From contig CAJXFT010000005.1 of assembly GCA_913053235.1 (NCBI GenBank), positions 1 through 50,224 on the forward strand: a stretch of 50,224 nucleotides of DNA. Direction: 5' to 3'. The notes below the pieces were generated by a model. That model searched no databases. It saw only the letters and a program-made list of their open reading frames with translations, and was not told the DNA's origin. Of the stretch, positions 7,298 to 16,526 are shown one piece after another; the first letter of the stretch is position 1; the number at the start of each line of letters is the position of its first letter. Position numbers and translations under genes: made by a program. The DNA comes from an uncultured Alphaproteobacteria bacterium. Its GTDB lineage: Bacteria; Pseudomonadota; Alphaproteobacteria; UBA828.

Positions 7298-8119
7298 TCA
7301 AGTCACCGCGCAGCTTTCGCGCGCGCTCGCATTGTGCGATGTGAGGTCGGTAATGGTCGGATTCTCGCCGCACAGCGGACAGCTCGGGTCGGGCTTGACG
7401 CGCACGTTGCGGAAGGTGGCGCTGAGCGCATCGTAAATGATCAGCGTGCCCGACAGGCTGTCTCCGATGCCGAGCAATTCCTTCAGCACTTCGGTGGTTT
7501 GCAGCGAGCCCATCGAACCGGCGATGGCGCCGAGAATGCCGCCTTCGGCGCATGACGGAATCAGCCCGGGCGGCGGCGGTTCGCGAAAAATGCAGCGGTA
7601 ACAGGGATGGCCCTCGCCGGCATGCGCCTTGAAGGTCGAGAGCTGGCCGTCAAAACGCAGGATCGCCGCCGACACAAGCGTCCGTTGCGCCAGGTAGCAG
7701 GCGTCGTTGACGAGAAAGCGGGTGGCGAAATTATCGCTGCCGTCGGCCACGACATCGTAGGCCGAGACCAGATCCATGGCGTTTTCCGCCGTCAGCCGCT
7801 CCTTATGGGTGACCACCTCGACATCCGGATTGATCGCCGCGATGGCGCGCTCGGCGCTGTCGACCTTGGCCGTACCCAGCGCGTCATTGTTGTGGATGAC
7901 CTGGCGTTGCAGATTCGAAAGGCTGACCCTGTCATCGTCGACGATTCCCAGCCTGCCGACACCGGCGGCGGCGAGATAAAGCAGCAGCGGCGAGCCGAGC
8001 CCGCCGGCGCCGACCACGAGCACGCTCGAAGCGAGCAGCTTGGCCTGGCCGGGCCCGCCGACCTCCTGAAGAATGATATGGCGGGCATAGCGCTCGATTT
8101 GCGATTCATCGAAGCTCAT
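7298..8119 (-). CDS. moeB: ThiF/MoeB family adenylyltransferase (molybdopterin-synthase activating)
   Basis: This 273-residue E1-like enzyme has GAGGLG at 37-42, the DDDRVSLSNLQRQ segment at 61-73, structural zinc cysteines in CYRC (C173, C176) and CPLC (C247, C250), and C190 in the position of the family's reactive loop cysteine. MoeB adenylates the C-terminus of MoaD in molybdenum cofactor synthesis. The related ThiF and HesA act on other sulfur carriers, so the partner cannot be fixed here. Upstream on the same strand lie cysK and an Rrf2 regulator with short gaps, which suggests a sulfur-transfer operon. No rhodanese domain is fused. Confidence 0.87.
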   Translation of the reverse strand: MSFDESQIERYARHIILQEVGGPGQAKLLASSVLVVGAGGLGSPLLLYLAAAGVGRLGIVDDDRVSLSNLQRQVIHNNDALGTAKVDSAERAIAAINPDVEVVTHKERLTAENAMDLVSAYDVVADGSDNFATRFLVNDACYLAQRTLVSAAILRFDGQLSTFKAHAGEGHPCYRCIFREPPPPGLIPSCAEGGILGAIAGSMGSLQTTEVLKELLGIGDSLSGTLIIYDALSATFRNVRVKPDPSCPLCGENPTITDLTSHNASARESCAVT

Positions 8120-8137
8120 GGGGTTTTCCGCATTCTT

Positions 8138-9106
8138 CTACACGCCGGCGAACAGATCGGTGGAAAGATAGCGCTCGGCGAAGGACGGCAGGATGGCGAC
8201 GATGCGCTTGTCCGCCATCTCGGCGCGGGAGCCGACCTCCAGCGCCGCCGCCACCGCGGCGCCCGAGGAAATCCCCACCGGGATGCCTTCCAGCCGGGCG
8301 GTCTGGCGCGCCGTTTCGAACGCCGTCTCGTTGCCGATGGAGAGTATTTCGTCGATCTCGGATGTCTCCAGAACCGGCGGCACGAAACCGGCGCCGATGC
8401 CCTGGATCTTGTGCGGCCCGGGCGCCCCTCCGGAGAGCACGGAACTGTCCTCGGGCTCGACCGCGACGACGTGCAATTTCTCCAGCCGCGGCCTCAGCAC
8501 CTGGGCGCAGCCGGTGATGGTGCCGCCGGTGCCGACGCCGGACACCAGAACATCCAGCTTGCCGCCGCAATCGCTCCAGATTTCCTCGGCCGTCGTGCGC
8601 CGGTGAATTTCCGGATTGGCGAGATTTGCGAATTGCTGAAGCATCAGCGCGCCGTCGTTCTCGGCGGTGATTTCCTCGGCCCGCGCCATCGCCCCTTTCA
8701 TGCCCAATTCAGGCGGCGTCAGCACCAACTCGGCGCCGAGCAGCTTGAGGAGCTTGCGCCGCTCCATCGACATGCTTTCCGGCATCGTCAGGATCAGGCG
8801 GTAGCCCTTGGCGGCGGCGACGAAGGCCAGCGCGATACCGGTATTTCCCGAAGTCGGCTCGACCAGAATCGATTTTCCCGGCACCGCCTGTCCGCTCTCC
8901 TCGGCGGCGGCGATCATGGCGAAACCGATGCGGTCCTTGACCGAGGCAAGCGGGTTGAAGAATTCGAGCTTGGCGATAATTTCGGCCTTGCAGCCATACT
9001 GAGCCGGCAAATGATTGAGCCGCACCAGCGGCGTCGCGCCCACCGTGTCGATGATATTTTCGTAAATGCAGCCGCGCGAAAAGACCTTCTGGTCATTGCC
9101 TGGCAT
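8138..9106 (-). CDS. cysK: Cysteine synthase (O-acetylserine sulfhydrylase), PLP enzyme
   Basis: The 322-residue protein has the fold-type II PLP signatures: the lysine of [11 protein letters not shown] (K57) that binds PLP, TSGNTG at 85-90 holding the substrate, and [12 protein letters not shown] binding the cofactor phosphate. It makes L-cysteine from O-acetylserine and sulfide. Length and motifs fit the CysK type. CysM-type or cystathionine beta-synthase-like activity cannot be excluded. It lies 15 bp after the Rrf2 regulator and 18 bp before moeB on the same strand, so cysteine supply and sulfur transfer look co-expressed. Confidence 0.9.
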   Translation of the reverse strand: MPGNDQKVFSRGCIYENIIDTVGATPLVRLNHLPAQYGCKAEIIAKLEFFNPLASVKDRIGFAMIAAAEESGQAVPGKSILVEPTSGNTGIALAFVAAAKGYRLILTMPESMSMERRKLLKLLGAELVLTPPELGMKGAMARAEEITAENDGALMLQQFANLANPEIHRRTTAEEIWSDCGGKLDVLVSGVGTGGTITGCAQVLRPRLEKLHVVAVEPEDSSVLSGGAPGPHKIQGIGAGFVPPVLETSEIDEILSIGNETAFETARQTARLEGIPVGISSGAAVAAALEVGSRAEMADKRIVAILPSFAERYLSTDLFAGV

Positions 9107-9121
9107 AAATTGTTCTCATCC

Positions 9122-9577
9122 TTATATGGTGTAATCCAACTTCATTTCGGATGCCCGCTTGATGCCGAGCCCCGTCGCGTGGCGGCACAGATCCTCGATC
9201 GTGATCTTGTCGAGCCGGTTCATCATGTCTTCCTGCAACTCGTTCCATATCGGCTGCAGCACTTGATCGGCGAACTCGGAGGCGGCGGCCTCACCCTCTT
9301 CCTGGTCGAGATTTTCAAGCTCGCGCACGACCCGCGCGATCTGGCCGAGGGTGATGCGCCGGCGCTCGCGCGCCAGCAGATAGCCGCCGCGCGGCCCGCG
9401 CACGCCGCGCAACACGCCGGCATGAACGAGGCGCTGCATGACCTGTTCGAGATAGCGGTGCGGCACGCCCTGGCGCTTGGCGATTTCACGGCTGCGTACC
9501 GGCTCCGAGCCGCCGTTATAGGCGATGTCGACCACCGATTCGACGGCATAGACGAGCTTTTTCGAGGGATCGAGCAT
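9122..9577 (-). CDS. Rrf2 family transcriptional regulator without an Fe-S cysteine cluster
   Basis: This 151-residue winged-helix regulator has SREIAKRQGVPHRYLEQVMQ in the helix-turn-helix region and GVRGPRGGYLLAR in the wing, which is the Rrf2 hallmark. Its single cysteine sits in the C-terminal DLCRHATG, so the three cysteines that hold the cluster in IscR or NsrR are missing. It could instead resemble CymR, the Firmicutes cysteine-metabolism repressor that works with CysK. The position directly upstream of cysK supports a cysteine or sulfur role by context only. The start is ATG 9577, 10 nt after the dut stop. A start further upstream would overlap dut. Confidence 0.8.
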   Translation of the reverse strand: MLDPSKKLVYAVESVVDIAYNGGSEPVRSREIAKRQGVPHRYLEQVMQRLVHAGVLRGVRGPRGGYLLARERRRITLGQIARVVRELENLDQEEGEAAASEFADQVLQPIWNELQEDMMNRLDKITIEDLCRHATGLGIKRASEMKLDYTI

Positions 9578-9587
9578 GGCCGGCGGG

Positions 9588-10055
9588 CTAACCGCTTTCG
9601 GCGCCGAGGCCGGTCGAGCCGAAACCACCGGCGCCGCGCCCGCTGTCGGGCAGGGTTTGCGCCTCGGCCAGCACGGCGCGGACCACCGGCGCCACGACCA
9701 GCTGGGCGATGCGCATGCCGCGCGTCACGGTGAACGGCGCCTCGCCGTGGTTCACCAGCACCACGCCGATCTCGCCGCGATAGTCCGAATCTATCGTGCC
9801 CGGGCTGTTGAGAAGCGTCAGGCCATGTTTGAGCGCCAGGCCGGAGCGCGGCCGCACTTGCGCCTCATAGCCCTCTGGAAGGGCCAGGCAAAAGCCGCAT
9901 GGCACGAGGCGGCGCTCCCCCGGCGCCAATATCGTCTTGCCCTCGATCGCCGCCGCCAGATCGAGCCCGGCGCTGCCGGCGCTGGCATAGGCGGGAAGCG
10001 CCATATCCATACCGTGCGGCAGGCGGCGCAGCTTCAGCTCGATCTCATCGCTCAT
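9588..10055 (-). CDS. dut: dUTP diphosphatase (dUTPase)
   Basis: The 155-residue trimeric dUTPase shows the family motifs in order: [35 protein letters not shown] with the catalytic Asp, [10 protein letters not shown], and the C-terminal [11 protein letters not shown] arm that closes over the nucleotide. It hydrolyses dUTP to dUMP and keeps uracil out of DNA. The ATG overlaps the coaBC stop as ATGA, so translation is coupled. The coaBC-dut arrangement is common in proteobacteria. Confidence 0.95.
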   Translation of the reverse strand: MSDEIELKLRRLPHGMDMALPAYASAGSAGLDLAAAIEGKTILAPGERRLVPCGFCLALPEGYEAQVRPRSGLALKHGLTLLNSPGTIDSDYRGEIGVVLVNHGEAPFTVTRGMRIAQLVVAPVVRAVLAEAQTLPDSGRGAGGFGSTGLGAESG

Positions 10056-11293
10056 GACGCGCCGCCCGAGGCGCCGCCCAATACGCCAGCTATGCGCTCG
10101 GCGAGGCGGGCGGCGACGTCGAGCTTGCTGGCGTGCGGCCATTCCTCGACGCTGGCTTCGCCGGCGCCTTGGGCGCTGATGAGATGAACCTTGTTGTGAT
10201 CGCCGCCGAAGGTGCCGCTCCCCGGCGATACGTCATTGGCGAGGATCCAGTCGCAGCCCTTCGCCGCCAGCTTGGCGCGCGCATAGGCGACGACATCGTC
10301 GGTCTCGGCGGCAAATCCAATGACCAGGCGCGGGCGGTCGTTCTCGCGCGCCGCCAATGCCGCCAGAATATCGGGATTTTCGATCAGCTCCAGAGCGGCC
10401 GGCGGAGCGCCGCCTGCGCCGCCTGCACCCTTCTTTATCTTTTGCCCGCGCGCCGCCGCCGGGCGCCAATCCGATACCGCCGCCGCGCATATCGCGACAT
10501 CGACCGGCAGCGCATCCAGGCAGGCCGCCAGCATATCGCGCGCGGTCTCGACATGCACCGTCTCGACGCCCGGCGGGTCGGATTCGGCGCTCGGCCCCGA
10601 GACCAGGGTGACGGCGGCGCCGAGGCGGGCGCAGGCGCCGGCGATGGCGTGGCCCTGCTTGCCGGAAGAGCGGTTGGCGATATAGCGCACCGGATCGATC
10701 GGCTCATGGGTGGGGCCGCTGGTGACGAGCGCGCGCAGGCCCGCAAGCGGGCCGCCCAACGCCTTCTCGATGGCGGCGAGAATCTCGGCCGGCTCGGCCA
10801 TGCGCCCGATGCCGATTTCGCCCTCGGCAAGCTCGCCATGCCCGGGCCCGACCGTCATCACCCCGTCGGCTTCGAGCCGCGCCATGTTGCGCCGCGTCGA
10901 TGCCTGCTCCCACATTACACTGTTCATCGCCGGCGCCACCAAAATCGGGCGGTCGGTGGCGAGCAACACGGTGGTCGCCAGATCGTCGGCGATGCCGTTC
11001 GCCATCTTGGCCAGGATATTCGCCGTCGCCGGCGCGACGACCACGAGGTCGGTCTCGCGCGCCAGGCGGATATGGCCGATTTCGCTTTCGCCCGTAAGCG
11101 AGAACAGATCTCCATGAACCTTTTCGCGCGCCAGCGCCGCCACCGAGAGAGGCGTCACGAACTCGGCGCCGCCCTTGGTCAGGATGGGGCGCACCTCGGC
11201 ACCGCCGGCGCGCAGGCCGCGTATCAGCTCCAAGCTCTTATAGGCCGCTATGCCGCCGGAAATAATCAGCAAAATGCGCAAATTGGTGAGCAC
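10052..11293 (-). CDS. coaBC: Phosphopantothenoylcysteine decarboxylase / phosphopantothenate-cysteine ligase
   Basis: This is the bifunctional coenzyme A enzyme of 413 residues. The N-terminal flavoprotein (CoaC) has SGGIAAYKS at 12-20, the catalytic H74 in EIGHIRLAR, and PAMN at 121-124. The CoaB half has [10 protein letters not shown] at 191-200, a KIKK lysine motif at 285-288, and LANDV near 351-355. The CoaC loop that reads ACG-G in E. coli, with its active-site cysteine, reads [13 protein letters not shown] here at 153-165, so that cysteine is absent. Many alphaproteobacterial homologues also lack it as I recall. The start GTG 11293 gives the usual N-terminus. An ATG at 11380 would add 29 atypical residues. 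It overlaps dut by 4 nt. Confidence 0.9.
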   Translation of the reverse strand: MLTNLRILLIISGGIAAYKSLELIRGLRAGGAEVRPILTKGGAEFVTPLSVAALAREKVHGDLFSLTGESEIGHIRLARETDLVVVAPATANILAKMANGIADDLATTVLLATDRPILVAPAMNSVMWEQASTRRNMARLEADGVMTVGPGHGELAEGEIGIGRMAEPAEILAAIEKALGGPLAGLRALVTSGPTHEPIDPVRYIANRSSGKQGHAIAGACARLGAAVTLVSGPSAESDPPGVETVHVETARDMLAACLDALPVDVAICAAAVSDWRPAAARGQKIKKGAGGAGGAPPAALELIENPDILAALAARENDRPRLVIGFAAETDDVVAYARAKLAAKGCDWILANDVSPGSGTFGGDHNKVHLISAQGAGEASVEEWPHASKLDVAARLAERIAGVLGGASGGAS

Positions 11294-11410
11294 CGACGTA
11301 ATTCCAAATAATTCCCAATTTAAATCTGTAGATAACCTAATTCGCCAATGATCAAAGGGCAACCTGGGATATTGGCGCATCCAAAAATGTGTTGGTAAGC
11401 TTGGCTCGCA

Positions 11411-12283
11411 ATGATCTATCACCGGCCCATTTTCAGGACCATGGGCGATACCGCGCTCAATATCGAGTTCGGCAACGAGACCAGCATTGCCCTCAATTTC
11501 CGCATCCTCGCCCTCGATATCGTCCTCCGCGCGCATCCGCCCAACGGCCTGCTGGAAACCAACCCCCAGGTGCGCAGCCTCGGCATCGTCTACAATCCGC
11601 TGGTGACCATGCGGGACAAATTAACCGCGGCGTTGAAGGAAATGATCGCTTCGCAAGATGGGGTCAAAACGCTGCCGAGCCGGAGGATGACCATCCCCGC
11701 GCTTTATGACGATCCCTGGTCGCGCGACTGCGCCGAGGCCTTCGGCGTCCGCGACAACATGGAATATATCGCCGAATTCAACGGTATGACGCCGGGCGAG
11801 GTGATCGAAGCGCATACCGCCTGCGATTATTGGGTGACCGGGGTCGGCTTCGTGCCGGGCGCCTTCATGTCCTACGCCATGGATCCGCGCCGGCGCATCG
11901 GCGCGCCGCTCTACCGCACGCCGCGCAGCTGGACGCCGGCGCGCCTCTTGAATTTCGGCGGCACCACATCGACGATCTATCCGATAGCTGTGCCCGGCGG
12001 CGGCCAGCTGTTCGGCCGCACGCCGATAAATATTTTCGAACCGGAGCAGAAAAACGCCGTTTTCAGGCACGGCCCCGTCCTCGCCAGGGCCGGCGACCGG
12101 CACCGTTACCGCGCCGTCTCGCGCGCCGAATATGACGATATCCGCGCCCAGGTCGAGGCCGGCAGCTACCAATATCAGATCGAGGAGGACAGCTTCGATT
12201 GCGCCCAATACATCGCCTGGCTCGACAGCCTCGGCGAGCCGGCCGAAAAACGCGACGCGCAAAGCACATGGGCCCTCGAATGA
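11411..12283 (+). CDS. pxpB: 5-oxoprolinase subunit B / allophanate-hydrolase-subunit-1-like carboxyltransferase
   Basis: The 290-residue protein belongs to the KipI/PxpB (carboxyltransferase domain, subunit 1) family. It has MGDTALNIEFG near the N-terminus, where the family has GD-A-like sequence, and GVGFVPGAFMSYAMDPR at about 144-160 in place of the usual GF-PGF-YL motif. A GGG-rich LNFGGTTSTIYPIAVPGGGQLFG segment follows. The family acts with PxpA and PxpC to open 5-oxoproline with ATP, or is part of urea or allophanate enzymes. No pxpA is in the window, so the substrate is open. It is longer than typical PxpB. It is divergent from coaBC and is followed by pxpC. Confidence 0.78.
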   Translation: MIYHRPIFRTMGDTALNIEFGNETSIALNFRILALDIVLRAHPPNGLLETNPQVRSLGIVYNPLVTMRDKLTAALKEMIASQDGVKTLPSRRMTIPALYDDPWSRDCAEAFGVRDNMEYIAEFNGMTPGEVIEAHTACDYWVTGVGFVPGAFMSYAMDPRRRIGAPLYRTPRSWTPARLLNFGGTTSTIYPIAVPGGGQLFGRTPINIFEPEQKNAVFRHGPVLARAGDRHRYRAVSRAEYDDIRAQVEAGSYQYQIEEDSFDCAQYIAWLDSLGEPAEKRDAQSTWALE

Positions 12284-12304
12284 CGCTGGCCCTCGAATGA
12301 TGCT
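12271..12304. repeat. Tandem duplication of 17 bp spanning the pxpB/pxpC junction
   Basis: GGCCCTCGAATGACGCT at 12271-12287 is followed directly by GGCCCTCGAATGATGCT, differing at one base. The first copy holds the pxpB stop and the second holds the pxpC start. Removing one copy would leave an ATGA overlap of the two genes. Confidence 0.85.
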
Positions 12305-13313
12305 CGAAATCCTCAAAGGCGGGCTGCACACCACCGTCCAGGATATGGGCCGCCAGGGCGGCCAGTCGCTCGGCATCCCGCCGTCGGGCGCGCAGGACGG
12401 TTTTGCGCTCCGCATCGCCAACCTGCTGGTCGGCAATGCCAGCGGCGGGCCGCTCGTCATCGGCGGCGATCCCGGCGCCGCCGGTCTTGAAATCACCATG
12501 GCCGGCCTCGAAGTGCGCGCGCGGGCGGATCTGCTCGTCGCAATTACCGGCGCCGATATGGCCGCCACATGCGACGGCGGCCCGGTGCCGCTGTGGCGCG
12601 CCTTCATACTCGGCGCCGGCCGGGCGCTGGCCTTCGGCATGGCAAAATCCGGGGCGCGCGCATATTTGGCCGTGCATGGCGGCATCGACGTGCCGATCTA
12701 TCTCGCCAGCCGCGCCACCCACACAAAAGGTCAGTTCGGCGGCTTCGAGGGGCGCGCCCTCAGGCAGGGCGATTATGTCCCCGTGGGCCCGGCGCAAGGC
12801 GATATCGAGGCGCTTGCCGGCCGCCATCTGCGGCCGGAACTGGTGCCGTCCTATGGCGGACGGCGGCGCGTGCGGGTGGTGCGCGGCCCGGAGGCGCATC
12901 TCTTCAGCGAGGACAGCGAAGCGGCCTTCTATGCCAGCGCCTGGAAACTCAACCCGAAATCGGACCGTACCGGGATGCGGTTTATCGGCCCCGAACTCGG
13001 CTTCCGCCCGGGCCGGCCGCGCTATCTGATCGAGGAGGCCGGCGAGGACCCGTCCAATCTGGTCATCGACCCGGGCGCGCCGGTCGGCACCATTCAGGTG
13101 CCTTCCGGGGTCGAGCCTATCGTGTTGGGCACCGATTCGCCGAGCGTCGGCGGCTATGCCCGCATCGGCACCGTGATATCGACCGACATGTCGGCGGTCG
13201 GCCAATTGCAGCCGCTGCAATCGGCAAATTTCATGGCGACTTCGCTCGAGGATGCGGTGGCGGCGCTCAAGCGCCAGGAAAGCCTGGTTTCCGAATCCAG
13301 CATCGCGACGTAA
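12297..13313 (+). CDS. pxpC: 5-oxoprolinase subunit C / biotin-dependent carboxyltransferase-like
   Basis: The 338-residue protein is of the KipA/PxpC (carboxyltransferase domain, subunit 2) family. It has the N-terminal GGLHTTVQDMGRQGGQSLGIPPSGAQD motif (shown here in part), FGGFEGRALRQGD in the middle, and the C-terminal PSVGGYARIGTVISTDM. It would pair with the PxpB-like protein encoded 13 nt upstream. The start is ATGATG at 12297 or 12300. The spacing is shaped by the 17-bp duplication, which probably separated two formerly overlapping genes. It converges with ubiB. Confidence 0.78.
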   Translation: MMLEILKGGLHTTVQDMGRQGGQSLGIPPSGAQDGFALRIANLLVGNASGGPLVIGGDPGAAGLEITMAGLEVRARADLLVAITGADMAATCDGGPVPLWRAFILGAGRALAFGMAKSGARAYLAVHGGIDVPIYLASRATHTKGQFGGFEGRALRQGDYVPVGPAQGDIEALAGRHLRPELVPSYGGRRRVRVVRGPEAHLFSEDSEAAFYASAWKLNPKSDRTGMRFIGPELGFRPGRPRYLIEEAGEDPSNLVIDPGAPVGTIQVPSGVEPIVLGTDSPSVGGYARIGTVISTDMSAVGQLQPLQSANFMATSLEDAVAALKRQESLVSESSIAT

Positions 13314-13333
13314 TTCCGGAGGGCGGCGCCGGC

Positions 13334-14863
13334 TCAGGTGAGCTGTAAAATCAGCAGCGCCGCCAGCAGGGCGGCGATCACGCCAAGCGCCGCATGCACG
13401 CCGCCGAGAGGGATGTTTCGCCTCGGCCCGGCGGCGTCATCGGGCGCCGCATCGCTGTCGAGTTTTTCGAGCAGCCTTTCCGCCCGCTCCAGCATCCGCG
13501 GCAGGCGCCGCAGCATGGTCATGGTTTCCGTCACGACATCGCGCAGGCGCGCCTCGGGGCCGAGATTTTCACGCGCCCAACCCTCGATCTCGGGCCGCGC
13601 CAGGACCCACATATTTTCTTCCGGACTGAGATGGCGGCACATGCCCTCGGCCATCAAAAGCGTTTTCTGCAGCAGCAGAAGCTGCGGCTGGGTTTCCATT
13701 TCAAAGGTTTTGGTGACTTTGAGGAGATGCCCCAAAAGCTGGCCAAAGGAGATTTCATGCAGCGGCTTGCCGAGGATCGGCTCACCGATCGAGCGCACCG
13801 CGTGGGTGAAGGCGGCTTTCGATTTATGCCGGGGCACATAGCCGGCCTCAAAATGCACCTCGGCGACGCGCTCGTAATCGCTGGTCAGAAAGCCGAGCAG
13901 CATTTCCGCCAAATAGTGCCGGGTCTCGCGGTCGAGCCGCCCCATGATGCCGAAATCGAGCGCGTTCACCCGGCCTTGCGTGTCGACCAGGAGGTTGCCG
14001 GCATGCAGATCGGCGTGGAAAAATCCGTCGCGAAAGACCTGCCGGAAGAACGCGCCGGCGGCGATCCTGAGGATTTCACGCGGATCGTGGCCCGCCTCTT
14101 TCAGCTTTTCGAGCTCGTCAATGGACACGCCTTCGACGCGCTCCAGCGTCATGACGCGCTGGCTGGTGCGCTGCCAATCCACGCGCGGCACGCAATACAT
14201 CGGATCGTCGGCAAAATTCTCGCCGATTTCGGTCGCCGCCGCGGCCTCGATACGGAGATCCATTTCCATCGCCGCGCTCTCGGCGAAAGTTTCGATTATC
14301 TCGACCGGCCTGAGGCGGCGCCACGCCGGCAGCGCCCGTTCGGAGAGCTCGGCGAGCCAGTAAAACAGCTCCAAATCGCGGGTGAACGCGTCCTCAATGC
14401 CGGGGCGCAAAATTTTCACCGCCACCGCGTCGCCGTCGACGGTGCGCGCCAGATGCACCTGGGCGATGGAGGCGGCGGCGACCGGCTCGATATCGAATTC
14501 CGAGAACAACGTATCGAGCGGGCGGCCGAACTCGCTCTCGACGATCCGCCGCGCCGCCTTGCCGCTGAACGGCGGCAGGCGGTCCTGCAGGCCGGTCAAT
14601 TCACGCGCCACATCCTCGCCGATCAGGTCGGGGCGGGTCGACAGCGCCTGGCCAAACTTGATGAAGCTCGGGCCGAGGACCTGCAGCGCGACGGCCAGAC
14701 GCTCGCCCTGGCGGCCCAATCCGCGGCGCCTCGGCGCCAGGCCGGCGATCCAGGTGACCGAGGGCGCGATCTTGGCGTCCTTTAAAAGAAAGAGCGCGTC
14801 ATAACGGCCGAGAATCCAGGCGATTCTCACCAAACGCCCGATATTTTTCAGCGACCGCCGCAT
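13334..14863 (-). CDS. ubiB: UbiB, ABC1/ADCK-type atypical kinase for ubiquinone synthesis
   Basis: This 509-residue UbiB-family protein has the KxGQ motif as KFGQ at 69-72, the alanine-rich loop AAASIAQVH at 129-137, K150 in AVAVKIL, HADLHAGN at 283-290 as the catalytic loop, and LDFGIMG at 302-308 as the metal-binding segment. A hydrophobic C-terminal stretch at about 490-507 looks like a membrane anchor. UbiB supports ubiquinone synthesis, probably by ATP-dependent lipid handling rather than as a hydroxylase. It lies 15 bp after ubiE on the same strand, as is common in alphaproteobacteria. Confidence 0.92.
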   Translation of the reverse strand: MRRSLKNIGRLVRIAWILGRYDALFLLKDAKIAPSVTWIAGLAPRRRGLGRQGERLAVALQVLGPSFIKFGQALSTRPDLIGEDVARELTGLQDRLPPFSGKAARRIVESEFGRPLDTLFSEFDIEPVAAASIAQVHLARTVDGDAVAVKILRPGIEDAFTRDLELFYWLAELSERALPAWRRLRPVEIIETFAESAAMEMDLRIEAAAATEIGENFADDPMYCVPRVDWQRTSQRVMTLERVEGVSIDELEKLKEAGHDPREILRIAAGAFFRQVFRDGFFHADLHAGNLLVDTQGRVNALDFGIMGRLDRETRHYLAEMLLGFLTSDYERVAEVHFEAGYVPRHKSKAAFTHAVRSIGEPILGKPLHEISFGQLLGHLLKVTKTFEMETQPQLLLLQKTLLMAEGMCRHLSPEENMWVLARPEIEGWARENLGPEARLRDVVTETMTMLRRLPRMLERAERLLEKLDSDAAPDDAAGPRRNIPLGGVHAALGVIAALLAALLILQLT

Positions 14864-14878
14864 CTCCCGGAGCCGCGT

Positions 14879-15649
14879 TCAGATGCGCCAGGCGGAATGC
14901 AGCGCCGCGATACCGCCGCTCAACGGGCGCCAACTGACGCCGCCGAACCCGGCCTCGCGGATCATCTCGGCAAATCGCGCCGGCGGCGGAAAGCGGCGGA
15001 TGGATTCGACCAGATATTGGTACGATTCGCGGTCCCCCGCGACGATGCCGCCGAGCGCCGGAATAACGTTAAAGGAATAGAGTTCGTAGAGCCGGTCGAG
15101 GCCGGGCGCCTGCTCGGGGCTGAACTCCAGGCACAGGAAGCGCCCGCCCGGCTTCAGCGCCCGCGCGGCTTCCGCCAGGGCCTTCTCCATATGGGTGACG
15201 TTGCGAATGCCGAAGGCGATGGTGTAGGCATCGGCGTGGCTGGCGGCCAGCGGCAGCGCTTCGGCGTCTCCCACCAGCCATTCGATGGCGCCGGTGATGC
15301 CCTTGTCCCAGCCGCGCATGCGGCCCTCGGAAACCATGTTCTCGCTGAGGTCGCAAACGATGATGCGCCCGTCACCTTTGAGACGCTCGTGCACGCGAAA
15401 GGCGATGTCGCCGGTGCCGCCGGCGACGTCGAGCAGGCACATCCCGGGCCTGGGCGCCAGCCAATCGATCATCTGGCGCTTCCAAATGCGATGCGCGCCG
15501 CCGCTCATCAGGTCGTTCATGAGGTCGTAGCGCCTGGCCACCCGATTGAACAGGCCGCGCACGAGCTGCGGTTTTTCCTCGGCCTCGATGCGGCGATAGC
15601 CGAAATCGACCTGTTCGTCGCCGCCGCCGTCTTTATCCGTATCCGTCAT
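14879..15649 (-). CDS. ubiE: Demethylmenaquinone/ubiquinone C-methyltransferase
   Basis: The 256-residue SAM-dependent methyltransferase matches UbiE: RGLFNRVARRYDLMNDLMS near 31-49, DVAGGTGDIA at 74-83 as the SAM-binding motif I, YTIAFGIRNVTHMEKAL in the middle, and a C-terminal GGIAALHSAWRI. It methylates the ring of ubiquinone precursors (and menaquinone where present). The ATG at 15649 fits the family N-terminus. It is divergent from mutM with only 46 bp between the starts, so the two promoters must share or overlap. Confidence 0.93.
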   Translation of the reverse strand: MTDTDKDGGGDEQVDFGYRRIEAEEKPQLVRGLFNRVARRYDLMNDLMSGGAHRIWKRQMIDWLAPRPGMCLLDVAGGTGDIAFRVHERLKGDGRIIVCDLSENMVSEGRMRGWDKGITGAIEWLVGDAEALPLAASHADAYTIAFGIRNVTHMEKALAEAARALKPGGRFLCLEFSPEQAPGLDRLYELYSFNVIPALGGIVAGDRESYQYLVESIRRFPPPARFAEMIREAGFGGVSWRPLSGGIAALHSAWRI

Positions 15650-15695
15650 GAGCGGAGGATAGCCTAGCGATCCCGCAGGCGCTACGTTACGCACC

Positions 15696-16526
15696 ATGCC
15701 AGAATTGCCCGAAGTGGAAACGGTCCGGCGCGGCCTGGAGAAACGCCTTGTCGGCCTTCGCGTGGCGCAAGCCGAGGCGCGCCGGAAAACCCTGCGCATC
15801 GCGCTGCCCGAACGCTTCGCGGCGCGCATGACCGGGCGGCGGTTTGAGCGCTTCGAGCGGCGCGGCAAATATATCCTCGCTCATCTCGACGACGGCGCCG
15901 TTCTGATCACCCATTTGGGCATGTCGGGCCGCTTCACCCTCGGCGCGGCGGGGACGCCGACCGACGGGCCGCACGACCATGTGGTCTTGCGCATGCAGGA
16001 CGGCACCGTCGCCACCTATACGGATCCGCGCCGCTTCGGCCTGATGACGCTGTGCGGCGAAGCTGAAGTGGATGACCACCGCCTGTTCGCCGCCATGGGG
16101 CCGGACCCGCTCGGCAACGCCTTCAACGGCCCGGCCCTGGCGGCGCGGCTGTCCGCTAAGCGCTCGCCGATCAAGGCGGCGCTGCTCGACCAGAGTACCG
16201 TCGCCGGGCTCGGCAATATTTATGTTTGCGAGGCGCTCTACGGCGCCCGCCTCAGCCCGCGGCGCTCGGCCCACACCGTGCAGGGCGGGCGGGCCGAACG
16301 CCTGGCCGCCGCCATCCGCCAGGTTCTCGACAAGGCGCTCCGGGCCGGCGGCTCCAGTTTGCGCGATTATGTTCAAGCGAGCGGCGAATTGGGCTATTTT
16401 CAGCATCAATTTTCGGTCTATGGGCGCGAAGGGGAGCCTTGTCCCGAATGCGATTGCGAAAAAGCGATAAAGCGCATCGTGCAAAGCGGGCGCTCGACTT
16501 TCTTTTGCGCCCGGCGCCAGCGCTGA
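15696..16526 (+). CDS. mutM: Formamidopyrimidine-DNA glycosylase with altered zinc finger
   Basis: The 276-residue Fpg/MutM has the MPELPEVE N-terminus with the catalytic proline after the initiator Met, K58 in [20 protein letters not shown], and GLGNIYVCE at 171-179. It excises 8-oxoguanine and nicks DNA. The C-terminal zinc finger normally has four cysteines. Here C249, C252 and C271 are present, but the fourth position is R274 (CGC at 16515-16517; TGC would restore Cys). An extra C254 in CPECDCE might substitute. The stop overlaps the ATG of the next gene (TGATG). Confidence 0.93.
   Translation: MPELPEVETVRRGLEKRLVGLRVAQAEARRKTLRIALPERFAARMTGRRFERFERRGKYILAHLDDGAVLITHLGMSGRFTLGAAGTPTDGPHDHVVLRMQDGTVATYTDPRRFGLMTLCGEAEVDDHRLFAAMGPDPLGNAFNGPALAARLSAKRSPIKAALLDQSTVAGLGNIYVCEALYGARLSPRRSAHTVQGGRAERLAAAIRQVLDKALRAGGSSLRDYVQASGELGYFQHQFSVYGREGEPCPECDCEKAIKRIVQSGRSTFFCARRQR

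Noticed and set aside
7607-9733. Very long open frame on the + strand across moeB, cysK and the Rrf2 gene
   Set aside because: It is the antisense shadow of three clear genes in GC-rich DNA, with no family resemblance and no ribosome site.
11343-11377. CGCCAAT / ATTGGCG inverted repeat between coaBC and pxpB
   Set aside because: Seven-base arms with a 21-base spacer occur easily by chance in this composition, so I do not call an operator.
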